Origin: WJJR01 sp964440935
GTDB taxonomy: Bacteria; Zixibacteria; MSB-5A5; WJJR01
Reading direction: 5' to 3'
DNA length: 22,141 nucleotides
Assembly: GCA_964440935.1 (NCBI GenBank)
Contig: CAYTTY010000050.1
Span: 1-22,141 of the forward strand
The notes beneath the pieces are model-generated. The model had not been told where the DNA came from. It saw nothing but the letters and a program-made list of their open reading frames with translations, and did not search any database. Positions 14,322 to 22,141 of this stretch are shown piece after piece. How positions within the stretch are numbered: the first letter of the stretch is position 1; each line of letters begins with the position of its first letter. Both the position numbers and the translations under genes were made by a program.

Positions 14322-15296
14322 CTAGGCCCGATCCGCATTATCCCGAAACATCATCACACTCTGCCGTTCACGATTCACAAACAACTGCGTCACATCGGGA
14401 CGCGCGTAGTGTCCGGACGGATCGAAATTCTGCCGCTCTTCGTGGACGCGTCGATGATCAATCGTCGCAACCGCTAATTGTTCGTCACCGACAATCGGTT
14501 CAATCACCCAGGAACCGTCGGGTCCGGCGACACATGAGCCACCATCGACCAAAACATCTTCCGAGGCCGCAATCATGCTCTCATAATGGGGAATTGTCTC
14601 TGGAATGTCCGACTTTCGCATCAGTCCGGAGACCGATACGACAAACGACCGCCCTTCCAGCGCCATGAAGCGTGTGATATCGATCGTGTTGCGCCGCCCC
14701 CCCGGCCACACGGCGACATGCAGATCTTCACCTTGCGCATAGAGAGCCGTCCGCGCCAGCGGCATCCAGTTCTCCCAGCAGTTGAGTCCCCCGACCGTGA
14801 ACCGGCCCAGAGAGTGAACGCACAAGCCATGTCCATCACCCGGCGACCACGCCAGCCGTTCTTCGTAGGTCGGCATCAGTTTGCGATGAACCGATTGAAT
14901 CGATCCCGAGGAATCGACGAAGACCAGCGAACAGTAGAGGCTGTGCCCGCCGCGGTCGGCGGCACGTTCAATCGTGCCAACATACACGGCAAGACGGAGG
15001 CGTTTCGCGGCATCACAAATCGGCGCCAAATGTCCCGCTTCGATCTGAATGGCCTGATCCAGGTACGCCGCGTGGAACTCTTTTTGCACTCGGGAATTGA
15101 ACCGGGCTCCGTCGGTGCGCTCGAGCCAGAAGGGATAGCCCGGAACCAGCGCTTCCCCAAAAACGACGATTTGGCAGTTCTGCTGGCTCGCTTGCTCGAT
15201 GTAGTCAACGACCTTTGCGATTGTCTCGTCGCGGCTCAGCCACAACGGCGCGATCTGCGCCAAGCCGACGGTCAATATCTCACTGTCGTTGCTCAT
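14322..15296 (-). CDS. Nitrilase (carbon-nitrogen hydrolase family, true nitrilase branch)
   Basis: This 324-residue enzyme should hydrolyse an organic nitrile to the carboxylic acid and ammonia. The catalytic triad of the nitrilase superfamily is visible: Glu48 in FGEALVPGYPFW, Lys139 in HRKLMPTYEERL and Cys173 in GGLNCWENWMPLAR. The WENWMPLAR context after the Cys and the GEALVPGYP form point to branch-1 nitrilases rather than amidases or ureases of the superfamily. The length is normal. The natural substrate is not evident; aromatic or aliphatic nitriles and cyanide-like compounds are all possible. The start is at 15296, only 10 bases after the stop codon of the kinase-TPR gene and without a clear Shine-Dalgarno, which suggests translational coupling or co-transcription with that gene. 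Confidence 0.92.
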   Translation of the reverse strand: MSNDSEILTVGLAQIAPLWLSRDETIAKVVDYIEQASQQNCQIVVFGEALVPGYPFWLERTDGARFNSRVQKEFHAAYLDQAIQIEAGHLAPICDAAKRLRLAVYVGTIERAADRGGHSLYCSLVFVDSSGSIQSVHRKLMPTYEERLAWSPGDGHGLCVHSLGRFTVGGLNCWENWMPLARTALYAQGEDLHVAVWPGGRRNTIDITRFMALEGRSFVVSVSGLMRKSDIPETIPHYESMIAASEDVLVDGGSCVAGPDGSWVIEPIVGDEQLAVATIDHRRVHEERQNFDPSGHYARPDVTQLFVNRERQSVMMFRDNADRA

Positions 15297-15306
15297 GGGT
15301 CTGTAC

Positions 15307-17523
15307 TCAAGTGACTGGTGGAGCCGGAACGAACGGCAAATCGACTTTCGTCAGAAACTGTTTCCAGCGGGGGTCGTCGTACAGAGGTTCTAAAGCCGGA
15401 TTCGTTGGCACGACGGAGATGCCGCCATCCCTGAGTTCGTACGATCGTTCCAACCACTCGAAGGCCTGATCCGGTTCATTGCGCTGAGCGTGGGCCATGG
15501 CGATTTGAACGCCCCATTGCGGGCCTTCCGCCTTTAATGTTGCCAATGCGCGGTCGGATTCATCGTGACGGCCAAGGTGATAACAAACGATGGCCTGTGT
15601 GCACGCCCGATACCCCGTCACTTTCTCCTCATGCGATTCCGTGAGGGCCACATCATGCTGTCCTTGGAGGCTCAGGATCGCGGCCCGAACACTGTGAGCC
15701 GTTGTTATATCCGGACTGAGTTCGAGCGCCTTCCCATACGCTTCCCAGGATTCGTTGTATCGTCGCGCTGCCAGGGCCACGCGACCATGGTACAAATGAG
15801 CAGAGGGATTCAGTGGGTCGAGCGTTGCGCCGTCGCGGGCCAGCCGGAGTGCTTCGTCGAAGTTCCCCATCGTTGCATTCCACACAGCGAGACCATTAAA
15901 CATGCGTCCATCACTGGGGGCAAGTTCAAGCGCTCGTCGAAAGGACCGACCCGCCCTTTCCCAATCATAAGTATAGGCAAAGCTCATCCAGCCGATGGTG
16001 TTATGGACTTCGGGCAATGTCTCATCCAGCGACAAGGCGCGCTCAGCGGCTTCCTGGGCTACTGTCAGTCCATCCGTCGATTCGACAAACCCGTATCCCA
16101 TCTGCGTTCCATAGGCAAGCGCCAATCCGGCCCACGCACGCGCATCGTTCGGGTCAAGCGCAATGGCTCGCCCATAAAGATCAATCGATCTTGCGACGGA
16201 CTCTTTCGTTACCTGCGCAAGCAGTTGATTCGCTTGCAGCACCAGCTTGAGAACGTCGGGATTGGCGGCCGGTTTGGGCTTTGGTGTGGGACGGCCCAGT
16301 AACGTCACGTGCATCGCCTCCGATACCGCCGATGCGATCTCATCCTGTACGGCAAAGATGTCTTCAATCACACGATCATACGTCTCCGACCACAAGTGGA
16401 AACCGTCGGATGCCTTCACCAACTGTGTCGTAATCCGAACCCGACTGCCCGCCCTGCGAACACTGCCCTCCAACAGGTGCTTGACGCCCAGCTTCTGACC
16501 AATCCCGCGCAAGTCCTCGAGTTTGCCTTTGAACGCAAATGATGATGTCCGTCCGGTGACTTTCAGGCCGGGATTCTTCGCCAGTACATTGAGCAGTTCC
16601 TCAGTCAACCCATCGGAAAAGTACTCATTCTCCGGATCGTTGCTCATGTTGGCGAAGGGAAGAACCGCGATCGACGGTTTCTCATCGAGTGCCGCCTGCG
16701 ATGATCCGTTGCCGCCAGGACGAATCCGTCGTAACTCTCCAGCCACTTCACCGCAATTTCCATATCGATCCTCCGGCATCTTCTCCAGGCATTTCATGAC
16801 GATCGCCTGCAGTTGTTCCGGAATATCGACTTTCAACTTTGCAAACGGTATCGGCGGTTCATTCAAAATCGAGTATAGCAGGGCGGCTTCATGGTCGGCA
16901 TCAAACGGCAGTCGTCCGGTGAGCATCTGATACATGACGACACCGAGTGAGTACACATCGGCTGTCGGTGTCGCCTCCTGTCCGCGCGCCAGTTCCGGTG
17001 CAGAGTAGGCAAGGGTGCCCACCGTCGACCCGGTCTGAGTCAAGCGCGCCGCCCCGCGTAAGCTGGCAATGCCGAAATCGAGAACACGGACCCGTCCGCC
17101 GTCATCGACCAGCACATTGCTCGGTTTCAGATCGCGGTGGATCACACCGTGCTCATGGGCATGATGCAGAGCATCGGCCATCTGCTGGGCCAAATCCGTC
17201 AACTCGTCGACCGTCCGCGCCCGCGCCGTGCAGTACTCGTTCAACGGTACACCGCGCACCCGCGCCATGATGATATAGGGACGGCCCTCGTGCTCTTCGA
17301 GGCCATGAATGGTCACGATATTCGGGTGGTCGAGCTGGGAAGCGGCTTTGGCCTCGCGGACCAGCCGCTGCTGCGCTTCGCCTTCATGCCAGAGGGCATC
17401 GGGCAGGAACTTCAGCGCCACCTTGCGCCCCAGCTTGCCATCTTCGGCCAGGTAAACCTCGCCCATCCCGCCGGCGCCGAGCTTGGCGGTGATACTGTAG
17501 TGGCTGACGGTCTGGCCGATCAT
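15307..17523 (-). CDS. Ser/Thr protein kinase with TolB/FlgO-like and TPR domains
   Basis: This 738-residue multidomain signalling protein has a Hanks-type kinase at residues 9-270. Visible motifs are the GAGGMGEVY glycine loop (16-24), VALKF with Lys38, HRDLKPSN (129-136, catalytic Asp131), DFG (149-151) and APE (175-177), so it should be active. Residues 283-410 (IAVLPFANMS, SDGLTEELLNVL, VTGRTSSFAFKG) form the TolB/FlgO-like module often found after bacterial kinases and adenylate cyclases. Residues ~420-690 are TPR-type repeats, probably for partner binding. No transmembrane segment is obvious, so it is likely cytoplasmic. I chose the ATG at 17523 because relatives start with MIGQTxSHYxI; an upstream TTG at 17589 would add 22 residues across the likely promoter. 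It is probably co-transcribed with the nitrilase. Confidence 0.92.
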   Translation of the reverse strand: MIGQTVSHYSITAKLGAGGMGEVYLAEDGKLGRKVALKFLPDALWHEGEAQQRLVREAKAASQLDHPNIVTIHGLEEHEGRPYIIMARVRGVPLNEYCTARARTVDELTDLAQQMADALHHAHEHGVIHRDLKPSNVLVDDGGRVRVLDFGIASLRGAARLTQTGSTVGTLAYSAPELARGQEATPTADVYSLGVVMYQMLTGRLPFDADHEAALLYSILNEPPIPFAKLKVDIPEQLQAIVMKCLEKMPEDRYGNCGEVAGELRRIRPGGNGSSQAALDEKPSIAVLPFANMSNDPENEYFSDGLTEELLNVLAKNPGLKVTGRTSSFAFKGKLEDLRGIGQKLGVKHLLEGSVRRAGSRVRITTQLVKASDGFHLWSETYDRVIEDIFAVQDEIASAVSEAMHVTLLGRPTPKPKPAANPDVLKLVLQANQLLAQVTKESVARSIDLYGRAIALDPNDARAWAGLALAYGTQMGYGFVESTDGLTVAQEAAERALSLDETLPEVHNTIGWMSFAYTYDWERAGRSFRRALELAPSDGRMFNGLAVWNATMGNFDEALRLARDGATLDPLNPSAHLYHGRVALAARRYNESWEAYGKALELSPDITTAHSVRAAILSLQGQHDVALTESHEEKVTGYRACTQAIVCYHLGRHDESDRALATLKAEGPQWGVQIAMAHAQRNEPDQAFEWLERSYELRDGGISVVPTNPALEPLYDDPRWKQFLTKVDLPFVPAPPVT

Positions 17524-17560
17524 CGTTTTGATTCCATCCTTGGTTAAGACCCAATCATTA

Positions 17561-17589
17561 AAGATACGGACAACTTGGAAATCCGACAA
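17561..17589 (-). promoter_or_regulatory. Candidate promoter for the kinase-nitrilase pair
   Basis: On the minus strand, TTGTCG (17584-17589) and TATCTT (17561-17566) are separated by 17 bases. Each matches four of six consensus bases. The predicted start lies about 30 bases before the kinase ATG at 17523. Confidence 0.3.
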
Positions 17590-17660
17590 TTTGCGATTGC
17601 ATTAATTTCCAAGAGATGATTGACATTCCCACCTCTCTTACGGCATTCTTCGGCAGGGTC

Positions 17661-19865
17661 ATGAGCACACAGACGGGAACGGATCCAATCGGGCGGCTGA
17701 TTCCGGTTGTCCGCAAATACTGGGGGTTCGACACGCTGCGGCCGTTGCAGGCCGAGGCGATGACGGCTGTTCTGGAAGGACGGGATACGGTCGTCGTCCT
17801 GCCCACCGGCGGCGGCAAGTCATTGTGCTATCAGGTTCCGGCCGTGACACATCCCGGCGTGGCCATTGTGGTCTCACCGCTGTTATCTTTGATGAAAGAC
17901 CAGACCGACGCGCTCCAGCAGTGCGGTATCGCGGCGGCCTGCCTGAGCAGCATGCAGACACCCCGGGAACAACAGGAGGTGATCCGCCAGCTCGATCAGG
18001 GCCAGCTCAAGCTGCTCTATGTCGCGCCCGAACGGCTGACCACAAGACGGTTTACCGACCTGCTCCATCGGCTCAAGCCATCGTTTTTCGCCATCGACGA
18101 GGCCCATTGCATCAGCTCGTGGGGACATGAATTCCGTCCCGACTACCGGCGACTCTCGATGTTGCGCAAAATGTTCCCCAAGACCAGCATTCACGCCTTC
18201 ACCGCGACCGCTACCAAGCGGGTCCGTGCGGACATTGCCGAACATCTGGCATTGCGTAACCCGGAGTTCCATGTCGGGTCATTCGACCGCCCCAACCTGA
18301 CCTACCGGGTGGAGCGCAAACGGAAGAAATGGGAACAGATCTGCTCGGTGATCGAGCAACACAAGGGTGAATCCGGGATCATCTACTGTATCAGTCGCAA
18401 GAATGTCGAAAATCTTGCGGCGTCGCTGCGCGAAGTCGGTTATAAGGCATTGCCGTACCACGCCGGGCTCGACGATTCGATTCGCAAGCGCAATCAGGAG
18501 GCGTTTCTGCGGGAGACGGTCGACATCATTGTGGCGACGGTCGCCTTTGGAATGGGTATCGACAAATCAAATGTGCGCTACGTGTTGCACGCCGCCGCGC
18601 CGAAATCGATCGAAAACTATCAGCAGGAGGCAGGACGGGCGGGACGCGATGGTTTGCCGGCGGATTGCGTACTGCTCTGGGGACCCGGTGATTTCGTTAT
18701 GTGGCGCCGCATACTCGAGAGCATTCCCCCGGACGCCAAAGCCGCGGCGATGCAAAAGCTGTCGCAGATGTCGCGCTATTGCGAGTCGATGACCTGCCGG
18801 CATCAGGCCCTGGTGAAGTACTTTGGCCAATCGCTTGACAAGAAGAACTGCCGCGCATGCGATGTGTGCCTGAGTGCGCCGGAACCGGTCGAGGACTCGC
18901 AGATCATCGCCCAGAAGATCCTCTCGTGTGTGGTGCGCCTTGATGAGAAGTGCGATGCCGAGTATCTCGAACATGTACTAACTGGCTCACATGACGGTCC
19001 CACACTCGAAGCGGCCCACCAATCGCTGACCACGTTTGGCATTCTCGCCAAGCATGACCGCCGTAGCGTGCGTGACTGGATTGTGCAGCTTAAATCCGAC
19101 GGGTACCTGCAAGCCAACGATGGGGACAGCGCATTGAGTGTCACCCCGGCCGGATGGCTCGTCTTGCGCGGCAAGGATGATCCAGAACTTGTGAATCCCC
19201 GTCGCGCGGCCAGCCGGTTGACTATCGCTCATCCAGCGGTCGAATCTGGTGTGGAAGAGCAGTTGTTCGAGGAGCTGCGCAAACTTAGAAAATCCGTTGC
19301 CGATAACCGCGATGTGCCGGCATTTGTTATCTTCAGCGACGCCGCTCTGCTCGACATGGCGCGGAAACGTCCGGCAACACTGGACCGATTTCTGCAAGTC
19401 AATGGTGTGGGGGAGAAGAAATGCTCCGACTTTGGTCCAATGTTTATTCAGTGTATTGCCGATTGGTGCCGGGAACATGATATCCCGACCGATAGTGGAC
19501 TGTCAGGTGAAACGGGTGTACCTGACGGTGTTCACATTCCGCCCAAACCCACCATCAGCGGTGCTGCATTGGAAGCGCACAAATTGTTCGACCGTGGTAT
19601 GTCACTCGACGAAGTGGCGTCAATCGTGAAGCGCGCCAAATCGACAGTGGTGCGTTATCTTGAAGAGTATTTGAGAAAGTATGATAAGGAATCACCCGAA
19701 CCGTGGGTAAACGCAGAATTGCACGCGAAGATTCTCGAATCGGCCCAGCGTGTTGGAGGATATCGTCTGCGTCCATTGTTCGATGACCTTGATGGCGCAG
19801 CCGACTACGATCAGATTCGCATTTCACTGGCGTGCTTAAAGGACGACTCAACGGATACGGATTAG
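17661..19865 (+). CDS. recQ: ATP-dependent DNA helicase RecQ
   Basis: This 734-residue 3'-5' DNA helicase should act in recombination and repair. The order of domains is: Walker A PTGGGKS (48-54) with Gln30 upstream in the Q-motif region, DEAH (146-149) followed by CISSWGHEFRPDY, motif III TATAT (181-185), and motif VI QQEAGRAGRDG (321-331). The RQC zinc site then has Cys379, 397, 400 and 403, followed by a winged helix. HRDC covers roughly 532-607. A C-terminal helix-turn-helix of the HTH_40 type covers roughly 632-720 (ISGAALEAHKLFDRGMSLDE). The ATG at 17661 puts Walker A near residue 50 as in other RecQ proteins, with AGGG only 2 bases upstream; an in-frame ATG at 17616 would add 15 residues. 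It is divergent from the kinase gene and convergent with the deoxyhypusine-synthase-like gene 49 bases on. Confidence 0.95.
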   Translation: MSTQTGTDPIGRLIPVVRKYWGFDTLRPLQAEAMTAVLEGRDTVVVLPTGGGKSLCYQVPAVTHPGVAIVVSPLLSLMKDQTDALQQCGIAAACLSSMQTPREQQEVIRQLDQGQLKLLYVAPERLTTRRFTDLLHRLKPSFFAIDEAHCISSWGHEFRPDYRRLSMLRKMFPKTSIHAFTATATKRVRADIAEHLALRNPEFHVGSFDRPNLTYRVERKRKKWEQICSVIEQHKGESGIIYCISRKNVENLAASLREVGYKALPYHAGLDDSIRKRNQEAFLRETVDIIVATVAFGMGIDKSNVRYVLHAAAPKSIENYQQEAGRAGRDGLPADCVLLWGPGDFVMWRRILESIPPDAKAAAMQKLSQMSRYCESMTCRHQALVKYFGQSLDKKNCRACDVCLSAPEPVEDSQIIAQKILSCVVRLDEKCDAEYLEHVLTGSHDGPTLEAAHQSLTTFGILAKHDRRSVRDWIVQLKSDGYLQANDGDSALSVTPAGWLVLRGKDDPELVNPRRAASRLTIAHPAVESGVEEQLFEELRKLRKSVADNRDVPAFVIFSDAALLDMARKRPATLDRFLQVNGVGEKKCSDFGPMFIQCIADWCREHDIPTDSGLSGETGVPDGVHIPPKPTISGAALEAHKLFDRGMSLDEVASIVKRAKSTVVRYLEEYLRKYDKESPEPWVNAELHAKILESAQRVGGYRLRPLFDDLDGAADYDQIRISLACLKDDSTDTD

Positions 19866-19914
19866 CGGTTCCTGTGGTGACACGAGCCGTAAGGCGTGTG
19901 ACCCGTACATCACT

Positions 19915-20892
19915 TCACCACCCCAACACATACGCAAAGATCAACGGCGCGACAATCGACGCATCGGATTCGATGAGGAACTTCGGCGTGTCGATACCGA
20001 GCTTTTCCCACGTAATCTTCTCGTTGGGAATCGCACCCGAGTAAGAACCATAACTGGTTGTTGAATCACTGATCTGGCAGAAGTACGCCCACAACGGCGT
20101 GTCTTTCCGTTTCACATCCTGACGCAACATTGGCACGACACAGATCGGGAAATCACCGGCAATACCACCGCCGATCTGAAAGAAACCGATCGGGGATTTC
20201 GCCGACGTGTCTGTATACCAGTTCGCCAGTGCGATCATGTACTCGACGCCGCTGCGCACCGTACTCACATTCTTGATATCCCCCATCAGACAGTGGGCGG
20301 CAAACATATTACCCATTGTTGAGTCTTCCCAGCCGGGAACAAAAACCGGAACCTGTTTCTCCATTGTTGCCAGCACCCAACTGTCCTTGGGATCGATTTG
20401 GAATTGTTTTCGCAGATCCTCGTGCGTGAGTGTTTTCCACAGGAATTCGTGCGGGAAGTACCGCTCGCCGTTCTGGTCGGCCGCCGACCATTCGCGATAC
20501 GTCGCCCCTTCAATCCGTCGCATCGCCTCTTCTTCCGGGATGCAGGTGTCGGTGACCCGGTTGAGTTGACGGTCGAGCAGCGCCTGTTCATCTTCGGGCC
20601 GCATGTCGCGCCAGTCGGGGACACGGACATAGTAGTCATGTGCGACCAGGTTGTAAGCATCCTCTTCCAGATTGGCTCCGGTGCAGACGATGGCGTGGAC
20701 TTTGTCCTGACGGATCATCTCGGCAAGTGAGATCCCCAGTTCGGCTGTACTCATCGCTCCGGCCAGCGTGACCATCATCTTGCCGCCCTGATCCAGCAAC
20801 GACTTCCAGCCCTCGGCCGCTTCGAGGAGTGTTGCCGCGTTGAAATGACGATAATGATGTTTGATGAACTGTGAAATCGGTGCGTTTGCCAT
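19915..20892 (-). CDS. Deoxyhypusine synthase-like protein
   Basis: This 325-residue NAD-binding-fold protein is homologous to deoxyhypusine synthase. Similar motifs are TGANLEED (71-78, like TGGGIEED), FQIGGGIAGDFP (238-249), GSYSGAIPNE (282-291, like GSDSGARPDE) and TWEKL (294-298), where Lys297 aligns with the catalytic lysine of the eukaryotic enzyme. It is also the compact bacterial-type length. Bacteria lack hypusinated eIF5A, and bacterial relatives have been connected with polyamine chemistry such as homospermidine formation, so the substrate here is uncertain. The ATG at 20892 is preceded by AGAGGGG at a normal distance and is clearly better than the in-frame upstream start at 20988. 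No polyamine gene lies next to it. Confidence 0.9.
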   Translation of the reverse strand: MANAPISQFIKHHYRHFNAATLLEAAEGWKSLLDQGGKMMVTLAGAMSTAELGISLAEMIRQDKVHAIVCTGANLEEDAYNLVAHDYYVRVPDWRDMRPEDEQALLDRQLNRVTDTCIPEEEAMRRIEGATYREWSAADQNGERYFPHEFLWKTLTHEDLRKQFQIDPKDSWVLATMEKQVPVFVPGWEDSTMGNMFAAHCLMGDIKNVSTVRSGVEYMIALANWYTDTSAKSPIGFFQIGGGIAGDFPICVVPMLRQDVKRKDTPLWAYFCQISDSTTSYGSYSGAIPNEKITWEKLGIDTPKFLIESDASIVAPLIFAYVLGW

Positions 20893-21008
20893 AGCATCCC
20901 CTCTGATCTGTGTAATTGCAGAAAATACATGAATCAGCCAGATGGGGCAACCGGGCTGTCCGGCATCGCCGTCATCGAATCCAGCCAAGCCAACGTATAC
21001 CCTTCACG
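20893..21008. other. Divergent intergenic region
   Basis: These 116 bases separate the deoxyhypusine-synthase-like gene (minus) from the DUF457 gene (plus). The minus-strand Shine-Dalgarno is clear. I found no convincing promoter pair for either gene. Confidence 0.5.
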
Positions 21009-21746
21009 ATGGAATGGCTCACGCACACAACCACTGGCTTTTTCGTCGGGCAAGCGATGCTTGCACCCGAGGAGCGTCCCAAACGCGCCGGGTGGTGGTG
21101 GATTGTTGCATCCGTCAGCCCCGATTGGCTGGAGGTCATCACCACCCAATTCGGTGATATTCATCGCGGAGTCACGCATTCACTCTACGCCTGGCCGATT
21201 CTGGCACTCGCGTGGGCCGCGGCAGCGCACCGCGGAGGTGGGGAGAAGGTGGCCTCCTTTCAGCGGCTGTCCCTCGTCTTTTCTGCGATCCTTGGTTCTC
21301 ATCTGCTGCTCGACATCATGATGTCCTACCGTCTCTACTTCGCATGGCCGTTCACCGATGCCAGGTGGTCGTTTGATATTATGCCGTTCTATGATCTCTA
21401 CATCTTTGTGGGTTGGTTACTGCTGCTGGTGATCCATCGGTGGCGGCAGTGGCCGTCGATGAAGACCGCGAAGATCGGGTTGCTGATCATTCTGGTGATG
21501 TTTACCGTGCGTGCCACGGGAAAGCTTCGTACGGAACTGCTGGCGGCGAACATGATCGACCATCAGACCGAACAGATCGAAACGCGTTCCACTTACTATC
21601 AGCCGTGGATTTGGTTCGTGCGCTCCACGCGAACATTCCCTCATTGGACACCAATCAACATTATCAACGGTGAGTCGGTGGCCCGCGATCAGATCATTGA
21701 CCGCTGGTTTCCGCCGATCAACTGGCGGGCGTTCTTCCGTCGCTAA
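21009..21746 (+). CDS. Membrane-bound metal-dependent hydrolase (DUF457/YdjM family)
   Basis: This 245-residue inner-membrane protein resembles the YdjM/DUF457 metal-dependent hydrolases. Histidine and aspartate motifs typical of the family are THTTTGFFVGQ (5-15, His6), SPDWLE (37-42, Asp39), HRGVTHSL (52-59) and GSHLLLDIMMSY (96-107, His98 and Asp102). Hydrophobic segments lie around 28-40, 60-73, 88-105, 130-143 and 153-167, and a hydrophilic tail follows. The reaction catalysed by this family is not well defined; phospholipid or lipid turnover has been suggested. The ATG at 21009 gives the family-typical N-terminus, but its Shine-Dalgarno is weak; an in-frame ATG at 20916 would add 31 basic residues that look non-coding. 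Confidence 0.85.
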   Translation: MEWLTHTTTGFFVGQAMLAPEERPKRAGWWWIVASVSPDWLEVITTQFGDIHRGVTHSLYAWPILALAWAAAAHRGGGEKVASFQRLSLVFSAILGSHLLLDIMMSYRLYFAWPFTDARWSFDIMPFYDLYIFVGWLLLLVIHRWRQWPSMKTAKIGLLIILVMFTVRATGKLRTELLAANMIDHQTEQIETRSTYYQPWIWFVRSTRTFPHWTPINIINGESVARDQIIDRWFPPINWRAFFRR

Positions 21747-21791
21747 GGTCGCTGGTTAAGGTTTGCAAGGACTTCACGAGTGTGCAAATTG

Positions 21792-21896
21792 TCAGATGGT
21801 TGCGGACCGAATGGTCGCCCCGAGTTCAAATTCGGTAACATATTCTTGCCCTTGAAAGTCCAATTCAACCAACGTATTCAAGACATCTACAGTCAT
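21792..21896 (-). CDS. Possible small protein, 34 residues
   Basis: An ATG at 21896 with AGGA three to four bases upstream opens a 34-residue frame that starts MTVDVLNTLVELDFQ and is acidic. I do not recognise it. It could be a short protein, the remnant of a longer gene or chance. Confidence 0.25.
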   Translation of the reverse strand: MTVDVLNTLVELDFQGQEYVTEFELGATIRSATI

Positions 21897-21924
21897 GTAT
21901 CCTCAAAAATGATCGAGATTCCAC

Positions 21925-22083
21925 TTGACTGAGGACCTCTTGGGTCAGTTATTTAAATCAAAGGTGAGCAGTTTAGATGAATCGGGAAGAGACATCCTGA
22001 CGTTCAAATTTGACGATCGCTTTAGTGGCAAAGTCACTCAACCCTACGTGTCAAATAGATGCCAAGCATCGCTGGAATCATAA
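21925..22083 (+). CDS. Possible small or broken gene, 52 residues
   Basis: A TTG-initiated frame of 52 residues contains protein-like text such as LTEDLLGQLFKSKVSSLDES. An ATG at 21909 (MIEIPLD, then stop) would join this frame after a one-base shift to read MIEIP-LTEDLL, which hints at a frameshifted gene. I do not recognise a family. Codon use is more AT-rich than in the neighbouring genes. Confidence 0.25.
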   Translation: MTEDLLGQLFKSKVSSLDESGRDILTFKFDDRFSGKVTQPYVSNRCQASLES

Positions 22084-22126
22084 TATACACTTCAGCTCGT
22101 GTACATTCATGCCGAGGAGAATGATC

Positions 22127-22141
22127 ATGATGACCCCCCCC
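22127..22141 (+). CDS. Start of a gene cut by the window end
   Basis: GAGGAG (22114-22119) lies 7 bases before an ATG at 22127, followed by a second ATG and Thr and Pro codons to the end of the window. Only the first few codons are present, so nothing can be said of the product. The terminal run of eight C should be checked as a possible contig-end artefact. Confidence 0.35.

Larger units (their letters stand above)
21747..22126. other. AT-richer intergenic stretch with doubtful small ORFs
   Basis: These 380 bases are visibly richer in A and T than the rest of the window. They contain two small ORFs of uncertain reality (21792-21896 minus and 21925-22083 plus) and no recognisable RNA gene or terminator. 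Confidence 0.5.

Noticed and set aside
19866..19914. GGTGACACG/CGTGTGACC hairpin as a bidirectional terminator between recQ and the DHS-like gene
   Set aside because: The stem has a G-G mismatch and neither strand has a U-tract, so the case is too weak to call.
1..22141. tRNA, rRNA or CRISPR arrays
   Set aside because: I saw no tRNA-like clover-leaf with a CCA end, no rRNA signature and no regularly spaced direct repeats. A tRNA or covariance-model scan would settle this.

Overview
The window is bacterial and gene-dense, with moderately high GC (estimated by eye at 55-60%) and no rRNA, tRNA, CRISPR array or transposase gene that I can see. Long soluble Ser/Thr kinases fused to TolB/FlgO-like and TPR domains, a bacterial deoxyhypusine-synthase homologue, a RecQ with a C-terminal helix-turn-helix and a roughly 650-residue aconitase together suggest a poorly sampled Gram-negative lineage, perhaps FCB-group or a candidate phylum such as Zixibacteria. 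That placement is low confidence and rests on gene style alone.

Layout. Positions 50-1507 (minus): secreted S41-type protease with a C-terminal TPR-like part. Positions 1802-3838 (minus): chorismate mutase, prephenate dehydratase, ACT and DAHP synthase domains in one polypeptide. It is preceded by what looks like a complete ribosome-mediated attenuator: promoter, a 30-residue leader peptide with a Tyr run, alternative pairing segments, and a strong terminator just upstream of the gene's Shine-Dalgarno. Positions 4342-6297 (minus): aconitase. Positions 6614-12824 (plus): P-type cation ATPase, AI-2E-family membrane protein and phosphoketolase, closely spaced, followed by a YihY/BrkB membrane protein (13045-13908). 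Positions 14322-17523 (minus): protein kinase-TolB-TPR protein followed by a nitrilase 10 bases downstream. Positions 17661-19865 (plus): RecQ. Positions 19915-20892 (minus): deoxyhypusine-synthase-like enzyme. Positions 21009-21746 (plus): DUF457/YdjM-type membrane metal-dependent hydrolase. The last ~380 bases are AT-richer and carry only doubtful small ORFs, then a Shine-Dalgarno and start codon cut by the window end.

How the genes work together. The aromatic locus is a self-contained control unit. One enzyme joins the first step of the shikimate pathway to the two steps leading to phenylpyruvate. It carries an ACT domain with the Phe-binding motifs of PheA and sits behind a leader that would sense charged tRNA-Tyr and possibly tRNA-Phe. 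Aconitase and phosphoketolase are central carbon genes. The plus-strand cluster couples cation export, membrane proteins and phosphoketolase, but no acetate kinase or phosphotransacetylase is in view.

The most striking non-coding content, besides the attenuator, is a family of small intergenic repeats. A 128-base unit occurs at 1584-1711 and 13932-14058 at about 89% identity. Its ends, and those of a third element at 14098-14293, share a terminal inverted repeat around GAGCGATTGTC, which makes them MITE-like. Other hairpin repeats built on TGTCATCCC lie at 12901-12939 and inside the third element.
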